Assembly: GCA_020736575.1 (NCBI GenBank)
Contig: JAGPYM010000065.1
Location: 1 to 64,000 of the forward strand
Direction of reading: 5' to 3'
Origin: Thelonectria olida
Lineage: Eukaryota; Ascomycota; Sordariomycetes; Hypocreales; Nectriaceae
DNA: 64,000 nucleotides
Under the pieces are notes generated by a model, which was not told where the DNA came from, did not search any database, and was given only the letters and a program-made list of their open reading frames with translations. Shown piece by piece: positions 57,501-64,000 of this stretch (position 1 is its first letter; each line of letters starts with the position of its first letter). A program made the translations under genes and the position numbers.

Positions 57501-58330
57501 GGCAGCCATCGAAGCCTTTCCTCCACTCTTTCTCTGATCGCTGTCCACGGTGCATTCTTGAACAGTCGTCGTTCGCTGGCCCTCCTTTCTGGCACGCTGA
57601 GGTCGAACTCGGTTCGGATTGCTCTGTGGTCTGAACCATGTTCCGTTGGGTGGATCCCGCATGCTACCATCTCCTCAGCCAACTCGGCCGACGCCAGTAT
57701 CAAGTCTATCGTACTTGAGTGCTCCGAGTTCTCCCACGTCTTCGTTCCCCGGGGGAGAAGGCTGAGCAAGCTGTGCTCCTCCATGAGACTGATAATCGGC
57801 TCTGCCTCGCCTTGTCTCCTGCCTGTCACGTCTTCTCCTCCCCATAGGTGGTCGTGGCGATTGAAGTCGCCCGCTAGTATCACATCCGTTCTTCTCCCTG
57901 TTGCGTTGCGGAATGTCGTCACTTGGGTATGCAGCGTCTCCATTGTGGCAAGCAGCATCTCCTCGTTTTTCCCCTCCACATACACCGAGATCACCAGCAC
58001 ATCCCTATCGGGGAATCGCAGCACCGCCCCCGTTAGGTCTGCTGATGGTATTGGGATCTGTTCCGCCTCTATGTCTCGTCGAATCCATAGCATGCTACGG
58101 ATTGGCCACTGCGCATCATGCGTCTGCGTCGGTATCATCTTGGTCCAGTTGCTATGGCTATTCGGTGTCGTCACCACCGCACCTTCAATGGTTCGTGCGT
58201 ATGGTTCGGCAACAGCCAGCACTGCGTACTGCTGAAGGTCCTGGTCGTTCATCATGCTTAGTTGGACCACATCTCTCTTTCGTACGTTGAGTTGGAATAT
58301 TTGCAGTTTAGTATGCACCGCCCTGTCCAT
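54548..58330 (-). CDS. LINE-2 ORF2: AP endonuclease / reverse transcriptase / RNase H
   Basis: About 1260 residues. The N-terminal AP-like endonuclease nicks target DNA (LQIFQLNVRKRD, VAEPYART, LAGDFNRHDHLWGGE, GSDHRAIRTEFDL). Reverse transcriptase follows (WKAPGEDGLPAMVWKQLWP, ISFDVKGAYNGVF, AGLPQGSPLSPVLF, catalytic FVDD in MAFVDDYSAW), then RNase H (LVATSASEKAGRVGMSG, YTAELEAIATALRCMP, TSSRSALQVI) and a C-terminal Cys/His motif (CTCGQAAETMEHFLFRC). Start MDRAVHTKLQIFQ at 58330 is preferred because it lies 20 nt before the ORF1 stop and LINE-1 has an equivalent ATG (11395). The frame is open back to ATG 58384. Complete and probably active; a typical length for the Tad1 clade. Confidence 0.9.
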   Translation of the reverse strand: MDRAVHTKLQIFQLNVRKRDVVQLSMMNDQDLQQYAVLAVAEPYARTIEGAVVTTPNSHSNWTKMIPTQTHDAQWPIRSMLWIRRDIEAEQIPIPSADLTGAVLRFPDRDVLVISVYVEGKNEEMLLATMETLHTQVTTFRNATGRRTDVILAGDFNRHDHLWGGEDVTGRRQGEAEPIISLMEEHSLLSLLPRGTKTWENSEHSSTIDLILASAELAEEMVACGIHPTEHGSDHRAIRTEFDLSVPERRASERRLFKNAPWTAIRERVEERLRWLPWDEDVQTQTDMLMGVVLEATDKLVPLAKPSPYARRWWTTDLTRLRRAYTYWRNQARSRRRRGQRSPDLEKRAKEAGKEYHDAIRKQKKAHWDDFLADGASIWQSARYLKPGGDAMSDKIPPLKRPDGTKTKDKAEQAEELLSAFFPPLPAVIEDEGTRPRRMEVDMPNITLDEVEQKVMEAKAWKAPGEDGLPAMVWKQLWPVVQDRVLHLFRTSLIDGVLPDQWRSAKIIPLKKPDKGDYAIAKTWRPISLLPTLGKILEAVVADRISYAVETFGLLPTNHFGARKRRSTEQALLLLQEQIYRAWRNRKVVSLISFDVKGAYNGVFKDRLLQRLEARGIPRWLVKWIDAFCSNRTASIVVNDYTSERQPLPQAGLPQGSPLSPVLFLFFNADLVQSRINSTGGSMAFVDDYSAWVTGPTAETNRAGIQAIIDKALEWERRSGATFEGDKTTIIHFTRNAERTSDTPFVIKGREVRPTPSAKILGVVMDAKLRYKEHMARAAAKGLAAAMCLRRLKMLSPRTARQLFTATVAPTMDYASTVWAHACGIRELSWLNRAQKVGAQAITGAFRTAATAVLEAEASIPMIRERHARAGTRLWINLHTLPKTHPLAGLKMSSSRRYLSPMKKLALAQGGNAAERMETIQAYTLPPWHSRLPIGYDLDRDMATETANRMEGILVATSASEKAGRVGMSGIVRDTLSNRPGEVVARYSIMIGSRDDQNVYTAELEAIATALRCMPDGLQHRQLTVMTSSRSALQVIARPQQQSGQCTVQEIHRHAERLQKSGNIVKMLWVPAGDQDFPMGSEAKTEARRAARGRQRPEKPTYQARSTRMRLAIAQQQQQKTLPDGVGKYAKRIDKALPGTHTRSLYDGLKRREADMLSQLRTGMARINSYLHRIGAAESDMCTCGQAAETMEHFLFRCTKWDTQREGMRQVGQTMMGNLSFFLGGKAASDGPKWTPNLQAVRAAIKFAMDTRRLDANQTV

Positions 58331-59774
58331 TCCGTGCCCGGCAGTTTCGGCTGAACGCTTCGTGCGGCCCTCCGCAGGTAGCACATGATGGCTCTGTTAC
58401 TTGGCATTGCCTGTGCTGGTGTCCTTGCTGCGCACACCTTCCGCATACCTGTTCTTTCTTGCATGCGAATGCTTTGTGGCCAATGTTCCAGCACTTGTAG
58501 CACTGAACTGGTCCTTGACGCCGCTCAAAGACGTTGGTGTTGGCCGACTCCCCGGCCAGGTGAAAGTATCCCTCCTCGAGGAGTCGCTTCGCATCGTTTC
58601 CTTTCGTCACGTAGATCACCATTGACCCGTACGTCTTTCCGTTCTCCCTATCGCTGAGCCAGTGGATCTTGGTGATCGTCACCTCGTTCTCCCTGCCCAG
58701 TGCCTCGACCGCTCCTGGCAGTATATTGCCGTCCGAGTCCAGTACTGCCGTACGGTTCGCACCGTCTACCTTGACCGGGTAGAGTTGGTCCCTGAGTACT
58801 CTCGCACCCTTGACCGCCGTCCTCTCGGCTGTCTCCTTGACGAGCTGCATCTCCGCCTCATCTCTACAGATCACCTTGATGCGGTCTGTGTTCCTCGCGT
58901 CCTTCACCACGGCTGCGCACCTCCAGTCCTGTCGGTCCTCCTTCTTTCGCATCTCCTCCTCGATGGCCTGACGGATTCCTCCCACTTGTGCCTTGCCCTT
59001 CTCCTCCTCGTTGACGCGCGATGTGTCGATAGTACAGAAGAGAGTATCGGTGAACGCGGACGGTGTTGTTCGCATAGACGATAGGCTTCGGACGTTGCCT
59101 GGTTGGCTTGTCGGGGGAGTACGCGCGACGTCTACATACGATGGCTGAGGGCTCGTCTGGGCACTATTGGCCGCAATGCTTTGGGCCACCATGTCCAACT
59201 GTTCTCGCAGTTGTTTCAACTCTTCCGTGGTGTGTTCTTGCGCCTGTCTAAGTTGCTCGTTTGTTCCTCGCATCGCCTTTAGTTCCTCGGCGGTCTGTTC
59301 ATGCATACGTCTAGTTTCTTCAGCCGTCTTCCGGTCCTCGGCTGCCTCAGCCCTGACCGTCTGTATCTCCTGTTGGAGTCGTTGAATCATTTCCAGCTGG
59401 TCGCTCACCATCTTCGTCGCCGATCCCTGGTTCTCCAGCAACGCATCCCAGAGCCTCTGCAACATCTTCTTCTGTTCGGTCATTATATGGGTCGACGTTT
59501 CCTGGAGCATTGTCCGGAGCATCGTCTGGATTAGCGATTCGTTGCCGCTCACCGCGCTCTCCATGGCCTGTGATCCCTCGACCACATTGCCACGACCGTT
59601 GTCACCTGCTGCCATTTGCCCTGCGCCAACATTCTTTGACGTTCCGGCCTTGCTTGCGGCTGCCTGCACACTTTTCTGAGCCTTCGCGGTCGGTTTCACT
59701 GGTCTCGACGAGCGACGCGTCGCGGCCACCGAATCCCCACCCTCGACAAGGATCTCCTCGACGGTCGCGTCCAT
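58308..59774 (-). CDS. LINE-2 ORF1: gag-like RNA-binding protein
   Basis: A 488-residue protein with an open frame from ATG 59774. The N-terminus is basic (TRRSSRPVKPTAKAQKS). Residues about 90-210 are a long Gln/Glu/Met-rich coiled coil (QRLQQEIQTVRAEAAEDRK). A conserved middle domain is shared with LINE-1 (YGSMVIYVTKGNDAKRLLEE). Three zinc knuckles end the protein: CYKCWNIGHKAFAC, CGRCAQQGHQHRQC and CATCGGPHEAFSRNC. The role is coating the element RNA and helping target-primed reverse transcription. The stop overlaps the ORF2 start, which suggests termination-reinitiation. The start is 45 bp from the tandem array that forms the 5' UTR. Confidence 0.9.
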   Translation of the reverse strand: MDATVEEILVEGGDSVAATRRSSRPVKPTAKAQKSVQAAASKAGTSKNVGAGQMAAGDNGRGNVVEGSQAMESAVSGNESLIQTMLRTMLQETSTHIMTEQKKMLQRLWDALLENQGSATKMVSDQLEMIQRLQQEIQTVRAEAAEDRKTAEETRRMHEQTAEELKAMRGTNEQLRQAQEHTTEELKQLREQLDMVAQSIAANSAQTSPQPSYVDVARTPPTSQPGNVRSLSSMRTTPSAFTDTLFCTIDTSRVNEEEKGKAQVGGIRQAIEEEMRKKEDRQDWRCAAVVKDARNTDRIKVICRDEAEMQLVKETAERTAVKGARVLRDQLYPVKVDGANRTAVLDSDGNILPGAVEALGRENEVTITKIHWLSDRENGKTYGSMVIYVTKGNDAKRLLEEGYFHLAGESANTNVFERRQGPVQCYKCWNIGHKAFACKKEQVCGRCAQQGHQHRQCQVTEPSCATCGGPHEAFSRNCRARNGQGGAY

Positions 59775-59818
59775 CTCACGATCCCCCGCTCACGGCAGCG
59801 CCGGCCTCTTCTTTCGCC

Positions 59819-59947
59819 TGTAAAGAGTGTAAAGAGTGTAAAGAGTGTAAAGAGTGTAAAGAGTGTAAAGAGTGTAAAGAGTGTAAAGAGTGTAAAGAGT
59901 GTAAAGAGTGTAAAGAGTGTAAAGAGTGTAAAGAGTGTAAAGAGTGT
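59819..59947. repeat. Perfect 9-bp tandem array, about 14 copies, at LINE-2 5' end
   Basis: The unit is TGTAAAGAG on the plus strand (CTCTTTACA in the LINE sense), ending at TGTCGA. It differs from the LINE-1 unit by one base and is in the same position relative to ORF1. Confidence 0.95.
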
Positions 59948-59950
59948 CGA

Positions 59951-60498
59951 AGCGGAGCACCGAAGATCTAGACCGTAGATCCCATCTAGGCCCCGGACCC
60001 ACCTAGACCGCGGACTCCTCGTATATTCTCGACATGATTGGAAGTGGATCGAGGGTATGGGGACATTGATATCTCCTGGACAATTGCCGGCTAACCGAGA
60101 CCCAATTAAGCAATGAGAATGCTCGGTACTTGTGAGATTGACGTGTGCCAAAAATTTCATGTCAATGGCTCGAACTATCCCCACTTGGTTGCCCATATGA
60201 ATGTGCTTGTTCTGACCAAGCACGAAAATCATTGCAAATCCCGTACCTAGTTTGGATTCTCCGAGGGAGACTCCTGGGCCGTGCGGGCCGTGCCTTCTTC
60301 TTATCTGATAGGAGAGATTGAGGGCGGCACGGCCGATTGACGTGTCCCGCCGGCCCGTGTAGACGGGGACAGGAGGCTTGGGAGTTTATCAACAAAGCCC
60401 GAGACACTAATACGAGTGCAAGGTCCGCAGTCTGTCTTACGTCACAATAAGCGACAATGAGCTTTCCTGTCTTAACTATTGGAATAGTGAAGCTCGGA
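59951..60498. other. Intergenic between LINE-2 and the Zn2Cys6 gene
   Basis: No gene recognised. The right part is the promoter region of the regulator. Confidence 0.5.
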
Positions 60499-60508
60499 AT
60501 ATATAAAG
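60499..60508 (+). promoter_or_regulatory. TATA box of the Zn2Cys6 gene
   Basis: ATATATAAAG lies about 115 bp upstream of the ATG at 60616, a normal distance for a fungal core promoter. It is predicted by pattern only. Confidence 0.4.
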
Positions 60509-60615
60509 GTCTTGCTCCTGCAGTATGAGATTTATGATCTCATCCAGTACCTCGTATTAGGTTCTCCATATATATTGGCCGGCATTAACACACCCACTCC
60601 CAACACCACCTCACG

Positions 60616-62269
60616 ATGAGCCCCGCTGCGTTGGCTCCCGAGAAAGCCCTCCGGTTCGCCTGCAACCGGTGCCATTCCCTGAAGTTGCGGTGTCCTCGGT
60701 CAAGCGAGCTTGACAAGGGTGGACTAGATGAGCCATGTTCTCGATGCCGCAAGGCCGGGGCCGCGTGTATTGTCAGTGAGCGAGGCAAGGTTGGTCGACC
60801 TGCGAAGAGAAAAGCAACCCCTCCAACACCCGCAGAACTCGCGGAGGTATCACATCGCCATGATCATCACCGAGAGTTGAGAAAGTCCCCACCAGCAGGA
60901 GGAAACAGCCTCATCGACGTCTTCGACCTTGGCCCGGATTCATCACTGCAGCAAAGCGAGCTTACATCTACTGATTCGATGGATCAATCCCTTCACTGTG
61001 ATCCAGAAAATAACCTATCAGGCACAGACAGCCCTGTCTTGGAGCCACTTCTGCATCAAACCTCGCGTGACAGTGATGGCGTAGATCAGAATAAAGCTGG
61101 GTGGCGGGCTCACCCTGCTTGGTCCGATGGAACGCTGGACTCTGCTGCGAACAACTTCCCAGGACCAGAAGCGGTACGTCACAAATCATGCTCTAGAAGG
61201 CTACTACTATTTCACCGAGCCCTTCCCATTAAGGGAAACATCACGGCTAACAACCTGCAAGGTCATATACGAGCCATTCCCCCATGACATCGACATAGAT
61301 CTCGGTCTCCCCACCTTTCAGTTCCCTCATGACACGACGAACATGTTCGATCTAACTGGAGGAATGTCTAGATTGAAAGACAAACACGAGGATCATATGT
61401 TCGCCAACATATCCGAGAATGCGTCACCGAGCAAAAAGAATATACAGAAGAAGCCCTCTGCTCCGCCCCCAGTTTCGCTACCAGATTGGTCTTCTACTTC
61501 TTGCCTCCTGAAACTATCCGACCTCAGCGCCAGGATGCTCCGATCTTCGGAAAAGTACAGATCAACAGCCCCAGTCAGCGCCAACTCCGAAGCTCCCACT
61601 TCATCCGGTTGCAACATCGTCAAAGAAACTGTGGACTTTTCGGGGGATCTCATTAATGTGGCACGACAAACCCTACCTCGTGTTTTTATTAGGCCCAGCC
61701 GATGCTCTACATCTACAGGGACAGAGGCTTCCTCACCTGTTGGCGACGATGAATATGATGACCCTGTCCACTCATCAGCACCAAGTGTTGATGATTGGGT
61801 AAATGTCGAACCACGATCATATGCCCCTAGCATGCCAGAGTCTGCAGTTGCTTTCCTGTTGCTGGGGTGTTATACCCAGTTATTGTTCTCCTTTGAAATC
61901 GCCATCCACTGTTTATATGCCGAGAATAAAATCTGGGGATCCTTATCCGACATCACATATGGGGGCAATCTGGGTAACATCAACTCGATGCTAAAGGCAT
62001 CCTTGTCTATTCAGACCGTGATATATCTGCTCGGCCAGGTGCACAAAGCATTCACGGTCTGCGAACCTGAGAATAGAGACACCGACAAGGTGGACGATGA
62101 CGAATCAAATTCTAGGGGCATAGAAGGCTGGAAAAGATCTTTGATGGGAAACAAAAATTTAGATGAGGGTCTGCTGGGTCGGTCGTTTGACGAAATTCAA
62201 GAACGAGAGCAGAGGTTAATGAGAAAAGCTCAGCAGTTAAAGCAGATGATTAATAGATCTCAGATGTAA
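60616..62269 (+). CDS. Zn(II)2Cys6 transcription factor, secondary-metabolism type
   Basis: A 521-residue DNA-binding regulator from exons 60616-61173 and 61262-62269. The 88-bp intron (GTACGT...GCAAG) joins in phase 0 (NFPGPEA to VIYEPFPHD). The zinc cluster at residues 17-52 is CNRCHSLKLRC, then CSRCRKAGAAC, giving six Cys with 6-residue spacings, followed by a basic linker (KVGRPAKRK). Middle parts are low-complexity and acidic. The C-terminal half has a hydrophobic helical block (PESAVAFLLLGCYTQLLFSF, then EIAIHCLYAENKIWG) and a final charged helix (EREQRLMRKAQQLKQMINRS). This arrangement is common in cluster-specific regulators of fungal metabolite pathways. No cluster enzyme is adjacent; the FAD monooxygenase is 59 kb away. 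No defect seen. Confidence 0.88.
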
Positions 62270-62730
62270 AGATAGCTATACTCACGACCTAAAGACATAT
62301 GAGAAAAGAGCTAGCAACGGAGAAAATTAGTGGGAGTGTGAGAAACTGTGAGAGCAAGATCGGAAGCAAGGTGAGGACTGGATAATGAGAGCATGGAGCG
62401 TATTGATCTCAAGTAGAGCAAATGAGGTAGCCTCCCTCCGAAATTGCTTCTACTGTACAAATTTTTGTCTAATGCCTGGAGTTATATGTGAAAGCCGTCC
62501 GTCTTCGTGCCCCGTTGATCCCACAACCATGAGGGACCTCCTCGCGGTCGCAAGGGTTAGGGTTAGGCTTGAATTGTAAGATCAGCACAATAGCAGGGAT
62601 GGCAGCCGCATCTGTCTTAAAGGAAGATAGAGAAAGACACAAAGCTAGCAGATAGTGATCTAAGGAGTAGTCTAGGAAGTAGTAGCGTGCGGAAGCAACG
62701 ACAGCCAAAGGGTTGGATAGATGGATGGAA
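62270..62730. other. Intergenic with a telomere-like tract
   Basis: No gene recognised. It contains the TTAGGG tract listed next and, at 62713-62730, a GGAT/GATG simple-repeat tail of a LINE 3' end. Confidence 0.5.
62553..62567 (+). repeat. Interstitial telomere-like repeat
   Basis: AGGGTTAGGGTTAGG is two and a half units of TTAGGG, the usual filamentous-fungal telomere repeat. It is short enough to be chance or a repair insertion. Confidence 0.6.
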
Positions 62731-62795
62731 TTTATTACGCCCGGGAGGGGAAATTGGAGGGACTTCGGGCGTGCACGGGCCAGATCGCAGGTATT
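62731..62795 (-). mobile_element. Very short 5'-truncated LINE 3' end (copy 5a)
   Basis: On the minus strand it ends in CCTCCCGGGCGTAATAAA, then a tail of CATCCATC-type repeats (62713-62730). Only about 60 bp of LINE sequence remains before the next copy begins. Confidence 0.6.
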
Positions 62796-62810
62796 AGTAG
62801 TAGTAGTAGA

Positions 62811-62990
62811 TTTATTACGCCCGGGAGAACGGATCTCATAGGGCCCTGGAAGACGCTATGCTATTTACACTTCCGCCGTGTTGATCCTGACCACAAAATA
62901 AAGCCCCACCCTCTCTCCTTGAATCGCTTTCTTCTAGCTTCCCGTCTTCATCGCAAATTTGATCGTTGCTCGCACCGCCTGTTGGTGGGT
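62811..62990 (-). mobile_element. 5'-truncated LINE 3' end (copy 5b)
   Basis: It retains the last codons of ORF2 (AVRATIKFAMKTGS, as in VRAAIKFA of LINE-1/2), the 3' UTR with CTCATAGGGCC and GACGCTA words shared with LINE-2, and the terminal CTCCCGGGCGTAATAAAT. It is followed by (CTA)n at 62795-62810. Homology stops near 62990. Confidence 0.7.
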
Positions 62991-63178
62991 GGCAACACCA
63001 GCCCGACAAGGGCGAAATAGTGGGTGTGGGACTTCAATTCGAAACTCGGATTGGATCGAATGGCAAATGGCAAGGTGGGGACATAGTTGATGAAAGCTGC
63101 AACCCCTTGTTTGTGTCCCTACGCAAATGATAAGAAGAGCTAGTCGGACCGCCATGTCCACCCTGTCCGTTCCTAGCG

Positions 63179-64000
63179 ATGCATGCAAAGGGAAAAATTT
63201 TGCTGGGGGAGCAAGACACCCCACCCGTTCCACCTGTGCCCGCTGCTCTGATGGTCGGTGGAAATAGCGATCCTCCCGTTTTCCAACCCCCAGTCGCCAA
63301 CCCGCAGCAGCAAGGTGCGCCTTCTTCTGCTTCGCAGCCTCAGGGCGCCCAGCTGCAGAATACCACGCACCGTGTACGCACTGTAGCTACACACGCCGCG
63401 CACCGCGAGGAGGTCTGCTCCCGTCCTGCTGTTTTTTTCCAGTTCGCGTCACAACCAACTCGGCGTGACTAGCGCCGAGGAGGCCGCCGCTTGGGAGGCT
63501 CCCCCCGCGGATGAACACAAGTCAGTCTGATGAGACGGAAAGAAACTTCTGGCCAACCTACGTCAACAGTAGGACGCCGACCAGGCTGTTGCCGACCGGG
63601 AGTTCAGACGCGCCACGACAGACGTCAAGACTGAGCTTGGCAACTTGACCAGACGTCGGAGTCAACTCAGCGATCTCCAACAGCGTCTTGCCAAGGACCT
63701 CGCCAAGGTCGACGAAGAACTCGCCTCAGTCATCGACTCACACGAAGAAAAGGCGGATAAATTAAATCGCCTCGAGTAAAAGTATCACGATGGACAGTAG
63801 GCACGTGTCGAGACGCGTCATAAGGTGGTTAAGACCATGCGGAGGTTTTTTCGGGAGAAGAAAGGCAAAGATCCGGACGAGGAGGACACCGACCAGTTTG
63901 ATCTGATTGGTCTCGCGTCGCTCCCAGCGACACGTCTATCAACCAGTCGTGAATGGGACTTCAGGGCGGGGGAACGATGTCACGAGGCCGATCACGTAAT
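63179..64000 (+). pseudogene. Coiled-coil protein pseudogene with several nonsense codons (runs off window)
   Basis: ATG 63179 opens a Pro/Gln-rich segment (PPVPPVPAALMVGGNSDPPV). After a frame change near 63465 the sequence continues as AEEAAAWEAPPADEHKSV, then two TGA codons. Next comes a long helical region (LGNLTRRRSQLSDLQQRLAK, DLAKVDEELASVIDSHEEKA) with three more stops (TAG, TAA and TAG at about 63573, 63778 and 63798), then RFFREKKGKDPDEEDTDQFD to the edge. The same frame carries meaningful sequence between stops. Most stops can be explained by single C-to-T changes from CAG, CAA or CGA. It may be a retrotransposon gag or a host coiled-coil gene; I cannot tell which. Confidence 0.45.

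Larger units (their letters stand above)
54271..59950 (-). mobile_element. LINE-2: full-length Tad1-like LINE, both ORFs open
   Basis: The element reads from the 9-bp tandem array (59947) through ORF1 (59774-58308) and ORF2 (58330-54548) to a 3' UTR that ends with TCCCGGGCGTAATAAAT followed by a (TTCA)n-like tail (54252-54270). All enzymatic motifs are present and no inactivating mutation was seen. Two other 3' ends with the same final block occur at 62731 and 62811. Confidence 0.9.

Overview
The window looks like a repeat-rich, gene-poor stretch of a filamentous ascomycete genome (Pezizomycotina; Eurotiales-like is a guess). The evidence is short GT-AG introns of about 50-90 bp, a Zn(II)2Cys6 regulator, a PaxM-type FAD monooxygenase, Tad1-clade LINEs, a pogo/Fot1 transposase and Rep-helicase Helitrons. 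Host genes are few and mostly partial or broken. Most bases belong to transposons in several states of decay, often nested.

Layout. 0-1.4 kb: the 5' part of a six-exon FAD monooxygenase (minus) running off the left edge. 2.2-3.0 kb: a frameshifted ankyrin gene. 3.1-5.5 kb: nothing recognisable. 5.5-13 kb: a dead Tad1-like LINE (minus; LINE-1) split by an apparently intact piggyBac-type DNA transposon at 6969-9123. 13-19 kb: a short orphan leucine-zipper ORF, a broken hAT transposase with inverted-repeat surroundings, and a hAT-like non-autonomous element. 20-20.9 kb: the 3' end of a different LINE. 22-42.2 kb: three Helitrons in head-to-tail order (H1 with an open frame, H2 with two nonsense codons, H3 with one nonsense codon and cut off inside Rep). 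42.4-44.1 kb: a 579-bp fold-back element beside a 5'-truncated LINE. 44.3-50.9 kb: a few small or degraded host-type genes (MADS-like micro-ORF, membrane protein, nuclear-looking hypothetical protein, MYND finger fragment). 52.5-54.2 kb: a pogo/Fot1-type transposase with an open frame. 54.3-60 kb: a full-length LINE with both ORFs open (LINE-2). 60.6-62.3 kb: an intact two-exon Zn2Cys6 transcription factor. 62.5-64 kb: a short telomere-like tract, two LINE 3' ends and a coiled-coil pseudogene.

The most unusual signal is in the Helitrons. Ahead of the usual zinc/DUF6570-like, Rep (HUH-Y2) and Pif1 helicase modules, each carries an N-terminal array of about 44-residue repeats built on P-x-E-E-I-x-R-T-L-x-D-L-D-R-Q. 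There are 5, 8 and 10 copies in H1, H2 and H3. I do not know this domain from described Helitrons. Secondary signals are a piggyBac-type element flanked by a 2-bp AT duplication rather than TTAA, a perfect 9-bp tandem array at the 5' end of both complete LINEs, and a shared LINE 3'-terminal block followed each time by a different simple repeat.

All functional statements are from reading the sequence; no database search was run.
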